From Lewinellaceae bacterium (GTDB lineage: Bacteria; Bacteroidota; Bacteroidia; Chitinophagales; Saprospiraceae), in NCBI GenBank assembly GCA_020636355.1, contig JACJYB010000018.1:21881-85880 (forward strand): a stretch of DNA of 64,000 bases, read 5' to 3'. Below the pieces are notes generated by a model. That model was not told the origin of the DNA and did no database searches. It saw nothing but the letters and a program-made list of their open reading frames with translations. A program made the position numbers and the translations under genes. Below are positions 59,348 to 64,000 of the stretch, piece by piece (position 1 is the stretch's first letter; every line of letters begins with the position of its first letter).

Positions 59348-60481
59348 TTACTCATACGCTGTCACTGGAATAATACTTCCATCCGGCCGATAATTGAGTT
59401 CCGTTACTTTGACGCAACGCAGATGTGTTTTACCACCGGAAAGCGTGGAGTCGTGGTAAAACAGGTACCACTTCCCTTGATATTCTACGATAGAATGGTG
59501 ATTTGTCCAGCCGATCACCGGATTCAGGACGACACCCTGGTAGATGAATGGTCCATAAGGGCTATCGCCCGTTGCATAAACGATGTAATGGGTATCTCCG
59601 GTGGAATACGACAGGTAATATTTGCCCTGGTATTTGTGCATCCAGGGGGCCTCAAAGAAGCGGCGGTCGTGGTCCTTAGCCAATAAAGGTTGACCCTTTT
59701 CATCCAGGATTTTTATCTCCTGCAGCGGCTCAGCCATTTCGGTCATGTCATCAGCCAGTTTTGCCATGCGGGGTCCCAGCGCCGGCTCATCGGAACCGGG
59801 TTCAGCTCCATCAGGGCTGTATTGATCGGTTCTCCACCGTTGCAATTGCCCGCCCCAGATACCCCCGAAGTATATGTAGAAGATGCCATCATTGTCCTGG
59901 TAAACAGCAGGGTCGATGCTGAAGGTACCAGCCATGGGTTCCGGCATTGCTGTAAACGGACCAGCCGGGTTCGTACTCGTGGCTACCCCGATGTGGAATA
60001 CATCATCCTTGTCCTTGGCAGGAAAATAAAGGTAGTAAGTCCCATTTTTATAGGCCGCATCGGGTGCCCAAAGCTGTCTGCCAGCCCAGGGAATATTTTT
60101 GATATCCAAAGCAACCCCGTGATCGGTCACCGGGCCACCTATTTGATCCATGGAAAGAACATGATAATCAACCATCCCAAAATGATCACCCAGATCATTT
60201 TCCGGTATACCGGCTTCCCAATCGTGGCTCGGATAGATGTACAACTTATTTTCAAAGACATGGGCCGAAGGGTCAGCCGTATAGATATCGGTCACCAGGG
60301 GGGCTGAAATGGGTTTCGGTTGCGCCTGGTTCTCCATCATTTCCTCCATGGCTTCTTCTTGCTCTTCTTCGCCCTCTTCCTCGTCGCGATTGCCTTCCGA
60401 AGAAGAATTACAGGCAAATACCAGCAAAAAAACAGGAATCAGGAAAGGATAAAATTTGAGATACCACTTTGTTGTTGACAT
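59348..60481 (-). CDS. Glycoside hydrolase family 43 lipoprotein
   Basis: Secreted/lipoprotein GH43-type beta-xylosidase or alpha-L-arabinofuranosidase. The 377 residues have a lipoprotein signal (PFLIPVFLLVFAC, Cys at about residue 24), a Glu-rich linker (about 32-52), then the five-bladed propeller. Catalytic positions: DIYTADPSAHVF (Asp base, about residue 70), FSIDPAVYQDNDGIFYIYFGG (second Asp) and RFFEAPWMHKYQGKYYLSYSTG (Glu acid). The closing VEYQGKWYLFYHD strand is typical. It is followed by the repeat array and the GH2 gene on the same strand. Confidence 0.92.
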   Translation of the reverse strand: MSTTKWYLKFYPFLIPVFLLVFACNSSSEGNRDEEEGEEEQEEAMEEMMENQAQPKPISAPLVTDIYTADPSAHVFENKLYIYPSHDWEAGIPENDLGDHFGMVDYHVLSMDQIGGPVTDHGVALDIKNIPWAGRQLWAPDAAYKNGTYYLYFPAKDKDDVFHIGVATSTNPAGPFTAMPEPMAGTFSIDPAVYQDNDGIFYIYFGGIWGGQLQRWRTDQYSPDGAEPGSDEPALGPRMAKLADDMTEMAEPLQEIKILDEKGQPLLAKDHDRRFFEAPWMHKYQGKYYLSYSTGDTHYIVYATGDSPYGPFIYQGVVLNPVIGWTNHHSIVEYQGKWYLFYHDSTLSGGKTHLRCVKVTELNYRPDGSIIPVTAYE

Positions 60482-61215
60482 TTTTTATTGGCTTTTAATC
60501 GTAAACACCGAAAATAGGAATTGTCTGGAGGATATTTCAGGGTATACGGTGGTTTGGTTGAAAAAGAACGGGAGATTTTAGATTTAAGATTATTTGATTT
60601 AAGATTTAAGATTTTAGATTTAAGGTAGTCCTGGTGCCCATATTGTTACTTTACCCACCCCTGTTTCTCCTCCGGGGAGGGGGTTCGTCACCGGTAGCCC
60701 AAATACCCTATCATATTGATTGATAGTTATACTTGGGATCCAGCGGTGGATATCATTTTAGATTATTTGATTTAAGATTTAAGATTAAGGATGTCCTGGT
60801 GCCCATATTGTTACTCTACCCACCCCTGTTTCCCCTCCGGGGAGGGGACTTGTACTGGTAGCCCAAATACCCTATCATAATGATTGATAGTCATACTTGG
60901 GATCCAGCGGTGGATATCATTTTAGATTATTTGATTTAAGATTTAAGATTAAGGAAGTCCTGGTGCCCATATTGTTACTTTACCCACCCCTGTTTCCTCT
61001 CCGGGGAGGGGACTTGTACTGGTAGCCCAAATACCCTATCATAATGATTGATAGTTATACTTGGGATCCAGCGGTGGATACCATTTAAGATTAATTAATT
61101 TAAGATTAATTGATTTAAGATTTAAGATTTAAGGAAGTCCTGGTGCCTAGACACCCTGATACCATATACCATAATGCCATAAAACTATAATACCATAATG
61201 CCCTGACACCCTCCT
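60482..61215. other. Spacer filled with a tandem repeat array
   Basis: 734 nt with no gene. Most is a tandem array of a ~165-bp unit (see 60572-61150); small AT-rich TTTAAGATT repeats are inside each unit, and a (ATACCATAATGCC)-like stretch follows near 61155-61205. Confidence 0.75.
60572..61150. repeat. Tandem array of ~165-bp units between GH43 and GH2 genes
   Basis: The marker GTCCTGGTGCC starts at 60628, 60793, 60957 and 61137 (periods 165, 164, 180). Each full unit contains TTTAAGATTTAAGAT, ATATTGTTACT, a CTCCGGGGAGGGG inverted stretch, a conserved GGTAGCCCAAATACCCTATC segment and GATCCAGCGGTGGATA. Units 2 and 3 are nearly identical; unit 1 has changes (TCTCCTCCGGGGAGGGGGTTCG); unit 4 is truncated after GTGCC. 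Confidence 0.85.
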
Positions 61216-63702
61216 CTACAGTGCCTTCACCTCAATTTTCGCATCAACCAAACCCTCACTTTTTGCAGTCAGGGTGATGGTTCCTTTGCTGCCACTGGAC
61301 TGCAGAATGGCCAGACACATGCCATTGAAGGCATCCCGGCTTTCGGCCTTGAAGGGCTCCATGCTGGTCTGCAACCCGTTATCAACACCGGCAATAAATG
61401 CGGGGCCACTGACTGAAAATTCGACATGGTTGTTGGCATTGGGGACCAAAATCCCTTTTTCATCCACGATCCGGACGGTAACAAAACTCAGATCACTGCC
61501 ATCGGATTGAATCTTATCCCGGTCTACGGATAATTCAATGCGTGCCGGAATTCCGGCTGTCTGGACCAGAGTCTCCAAAACTTGCTGCCCATTCTTCCGA
61601 CTCACTGCCCGCAATACGCCTGGCTCAAAGACTGTACGCCACTGGACATGTAACGAGTCTCCTATTTTCTTTTGAACTCCAAGCGAGCGGTCATTGAGAA
61701 AAAGCTCCACCTCGTCGGCTTGGCTGTAGTATGCCCATACGTCTACCGTATCGCCAGGGGACCAGTTCCAGTGGGGCAAAAGATGCAAAACCGGTTTGTC
61801 GGTCCATACACTCTGATAGAGGTAATAGGCATCTTTCGGGAAGCCGGCAAGGTCTACGATTCCGAAATACGAGCTGCGCGCCGGATATCCGTAAGGCGTA
61901 GGCTCACCCAGATAGTCAAAACCGGTCCAGATAAAGGTACCCGCCATATCATCCAGACGGAAGAACTCCTGAAGGGACTCTTCATGCGTCGAAGCCCAGG
62001 AAGCACAGAAATTATCATAAGACGAAGCGACCATATCCTTACCTGTGCTATCGTCTCCCGCAGGGAGAAATCCGGCGCGGGTGATCTGATCGGAAGGCAT
62101 GTGATAATATCCCCGTGTCTCAAATGCCGAAGCAGCTTCCGTAGCCAGAAACGGTTTGTCACCCCACATCTTTTGGGCGGTTGCCCAGTAAGGATGGCGG
62201 TAATTGTAGCAGATCAGGTCCTCCTGGTCAGTTCCCAAAAGTGCATTCTGAGGATTTACCTGATCGATGGCAACGGTTACCGGCCTGGTCTTATCCAGGC
62301 CAAGCACTGTCTTTTTGAGCTCAATAAACGTATAGTACCCGGAGCTGTCTACCGTGCCGGTGTTCACCCAGGTCCCATTGTCATTACGCCAGATAGCCAC
62401 CGATTGCTCCGGAATTTCATTGCCTACGCTCCACATCATAACCGATGGGTGATTCCGGTCCCTCAGGATCTGATCCTGCAGGTCCCTGGTGTGCCATTCA
62501 TCCCAGTAAAGGTGATAGTCATAAGGATTTTTTGGCCTTTTCCACATGTCAAATGCCTCATACATCACAACAAAACCCATCCGATCGCATAAATCCAGCA
62601 ACTCCGGTGCCGGCGGGTTGTGCGAGGTACGGATGGCATTGACGCCCATGCCCTTCAGGATCTCCAACTGGCGTTCGATGGCCCGGGTATTCACGGCAGC
62701 CCCCAGGGCACCCAGGTCGTGATGCATACAGACGCCGTACAACCGTAGTCGCTGACCGTTAAGGATCAAGCCCTGTTGGGGATCAAAATGAAAATCACGA
62801 ATGCCGAAGGAGGTAGTATAGCGATCCACGAGCGTCTTATTGAAATCCCGGATTTCAGTAATGAGGGTGTATAGATTAGGGGATTCAACCGACCATAACC
62901 GGGGGGCAGCAACCCGAAGTTCATCATCGACATCCCGGATGGCACCAACGTGGGATCGAACTTTCTGATCGGTAACCACAACTTCCTGACCATCCGGATC
63001 CAGGATGCGTTGGTAGACTTTCAGGTTCTCAGCCTGCGCATAATGCTGGCGTATTTGTGTTTTTACCTTAATGACTGCCATGCTGTCACCGACCTCCGGG
63101 GTTTCAATATGGGTCCCCCAGAGATCCACATAGGCTGGCCCGGTAGTTATCAGGCGCACGTGCCGATAGATTCCCGATCCGGAGTACCAGCGCGAGTTAG
63201 GTTGTTGAGCGTTGTCTACACGTACCGCAATGATGTTATCCTTCCCCCAACGTACATAGGGAGTCATATCGTAACGGAAAGAAATGTAACCATTGGGGCG
63301 TATCCCCAGGGATTGTCCGTTAATCCACACTTCGGAATTCATGTAAACTCCGTCAAACTCGATAAATAGATGCTTATCGAGGGAGTCTTGCGGAGCATCA
63401 AATTGCTTGCGGTACCATCCGATGCCTCCAGGCAATGCGCCGCCGCCGGCACCTGCCGGATTATCTTTGGAAAAGCTACCCTCGATGCTCCAATCGTGAG
63501 GCAGGTTCAACTGGCGCCAGGAAACATCTTCAAACGATGCTTCCTTCGCTTCCGGCACATCGCCCAGGTGGAATCGCCAGTTTTGGTCGAAGTTTTCCGT
63601 TAACCGGCCCTCCATAGGCTTTGCCGGAGCCTTTTGACAGCCCAACTGGGCACTGATGATCAAGGCGATCAGTGGGATGAACCATGATGAAAAGGTTCTC
63701 AT
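61216..63702 (-). CDS. Glycoside hydrolase family 2 protein, probable beta-galactosidase
   Basis: Secreted GH2 enzyme of 828 residues. Signal with lipobox (LIALIISAQLGC, Cys at about residue 22). Domains in order: sugar-binding jelly roll (about 35-200, WRQLNLPHDWSIEG, WYRKQFDAP, VYMNSEVWINGQSLGI), Ig-like GH2 domain, TIM barrel (about 300-600: GVCMHHDLGALG, GVNAIRTSHNPP, MWSVGNEIPEQ with acid/base Glu, and PFLATEAASAFETRG with the nucleophile Glu), then a DUF4982-like and Ig-like C-terminus (PSGSDLSFVTVRIVDEKG-like text VTVRIVDEKGILVPNA). The HNPP and NEI signatures fit beta-galactosidases of Bacteroidota. Confidence 0.92.
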   Translation of the reverse strand: MRTFSSWFIPLIALIISAQLGCQKAPAKPMEGRLTENFDQNWRFHLGDVPEAKEASFEDVSWRQLNLPHDWSIEGSFSKDNPAGAGGGALPGGIGWYRKQFDAPQDSLDKHLFIEFDGVYMNSEVWINGQSLGIRPNGYISFRYDMTPYVRWGKDNIIAVRVDNAQQPNSRWYSGSGIYRHVRLITTGPAYVDLWGTHIETPEVGDSMAVIKVKTQIRQHYAQAENLKVYQRILDPDGQEVVVTDQKVRSHVGAIRDVDDELRVAAPRLWSVESPNLYTLITEIRDFNKTLVDRYTTSFGIRDFHFDPQQGLILNGQRLRLYGVCMHHDLGALGAAVNTRAIERQLEILKGMGVNAIRTSHNPPAPELLDLCDRMGFVVMYEAFDMWKRPKNPYDYHLYWDEWHTRDLQDQILRDRNHPSVMMWSVGNEIPEQSVAIWRNDNGTWVNTGTVDSSGYYTFIELKKTVLGLDKTRPVTVAIDQVNPQNALLGTDQEDLICYNYRHPYWATAQKMWGDKPFLATEAASAFETRGYYHMPSDQITRAGFLPAGDDSTGKDMVASSYDNFCASWASTHEESLQEFFRLDDMAGTFIWTGFDYLGEPTPYGYPARSSYFGIVDLAGFPKDAYYLYQSVWTDKPVLHLLPHWNWSPGDTVDVWAYYSQADEVELFLNDRSLGVQKKIGDSLHVQWRTVFEPGVLRAVSRKNGQQVLETLVQTAGIPARIELSVDRDKIQSDGSDLSFVTVRIVDEKGILVPNANNHVEFSVSGPAFIAGVDNGLQTSMEPFKAESRDAFNGMCLAILQSSGSKGTITLTAKSEGLVDAKIEVKAL

Positions 63703-63744
63703 GACTTACGTTAATTTGCGAAGTTCGAAGGTACGAAGAAACGA

Positions 63745-63862
63745 GATCAGATTTCAGGAAAAAGGGGGAAAGGGGAAAGGAGGATAAGGGATAAAAGATA
63801 AAGGATAAAGGATAAAGGGATGTGGGGTATGGGGTGTGGGGTGTGGGGTATGGGGTGGTGAA
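63745..63862. repeat. Short repeats (GGATAAA)n and (GTGTGGGGTATGGG)n
   Basis: GATAAAGGATAAAGGATAAAG runs into TGTGGGGTATGGGGTGTGGGG; the second part matches the array at 32479-32552. Confidence 0.75.
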
Positions 63863-63893
63863 CACGTGGGGGCCATCCGGTGTTACTTGACTG

Positions 63894-64000
63894 ATGAGAA
63901 ATAAATCTGTTATCGATCCGGCCACCGTTCGGGTGGTGGTACTGGGCGCCTCGCCCAATCCGTCACGCATTTCATTCGAAGCAACCCGTCGTTTGGCACA
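63894..64000 (+). CDS. CoA-binding protein, 3' end cut by window
   Basis: The first 35 codons are visible from ATG 63894 (MRNKSVIDPATVRVVVLGASPNPSRISF...). VVVLGASPNPSRISFEATRRL is the opening of the YccU/HcgO-type CoA-binding Rossmann domain, where the usual text is TLVLGASPNPERYSYRAVRRL-like. The rest lies beyond the window. Confidence 0.75.
   Translation, partial: MRNKSVIDPATVRVVVLGASPNPSRISFEATRRLA

Noticed and set aside
60572..61150. Possible CRISPR array
   Set aside because: Units are about 165 bp, contiguous and similar along their full length; no short repeats with unique spacers and no cas genes.
61672..62592. 306-codon plus-strand open frame
   Set aside because: Antisense shadow of the GH2 gene; no protein features.

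Overview
The window looks like a chromosomal segment of a Bacteroidota bacterium, most likely of the Saprospiria/Chitinophagia side of the phylum (inference). Support comes from -7 promoter elements of the TAnnTTTG type, TonB-dependent receptor and OmpA-type proteins, a DUF4221-like lipoprotein, an S16 with a long acidic tail, a Bacteroidota-style 797-residue FadN-type beta-oxidation protein, and intergenic spacers filled with short imperfect repeats. Base composition is balanced over most of the window, with visibly AT-rich stretches at about 26.7-28.6 kb and 57.7-59.4 kb. There is no rRNA, CRISPR array, prophage or recognisable insertion sequence; one tRNA (Ala, GGC) is present.

Layout. 0-5.4 kb: RND/TolC-type efflux genes (adaptor cut by the window edge) and a three-gene cytochrome-like cluster. 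5.4-20 kb: housekeeping and envelope genes (bacilliredoxin, amidohydrolase lipoprotein, priA, tRNA-Ala, OmpA lipoprotein, EI24 protein, rpsP, TonB-dependent receptor, rpe, 3'-5' exonuclease). 20-32.5 kb: coiled-coil membrane protein, SNF2 helicase, a tandem repeat array, a class V aminotransferase, a cysteine-less ArsC-like protein, an AT-rich island with a methyltransferase, a broken M14 peptidase and a PIG-L deacetylase. 32.7-38.9 kb: an NrtABCD/SsuABC-like ABC transporter with a beta-carbonic anhydrase, a substrate-binding protein fused to an OmpA peptidoglycan-binding domain, and two coiled-coil proteins. 39-44.5 kb: arginine deiminase-like enzyme, thioesterase, BrkB protein, ubiX, folC and a candidate structured RNA. 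44.5-50.1 kb: an arabinose operon (araB-araD-symporter-araA). 50.4-57.7 kb: secreted protein, ExbB-ExbD-TonB, and a fadN/fadA beta-oxidation pair interrupted by a four-helix-bundle (S23/IVP-like) gene. 57.8-64 kb: lipoprotein, GH43, a tandem repeat array, GH2 beta-galactosidase and the start of a CoA-binding protein.

How parts fit. GH43 and GH2 lipoproteins plus the arabinose operon suggest use of arabinose/galactose-containing plant or algal polysaccharide. The most unusual system is the 32.7-38.9 kb cluster: NMT1-type binding protein, NrtB-type permease and NrtD-type ATPase are the families that carry nitrate, sulfonates, cyanate or bicarbonate, and the adjacent carbonic anhydrase makes inorganic carbon (or cyanate) the leading hypothesis. 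Its binding protein appears tethered to the inner membrane and to peptidoglycan at once, and is co-encoded with two PspA/TelA-like coiled-coil proteins of unknown role.
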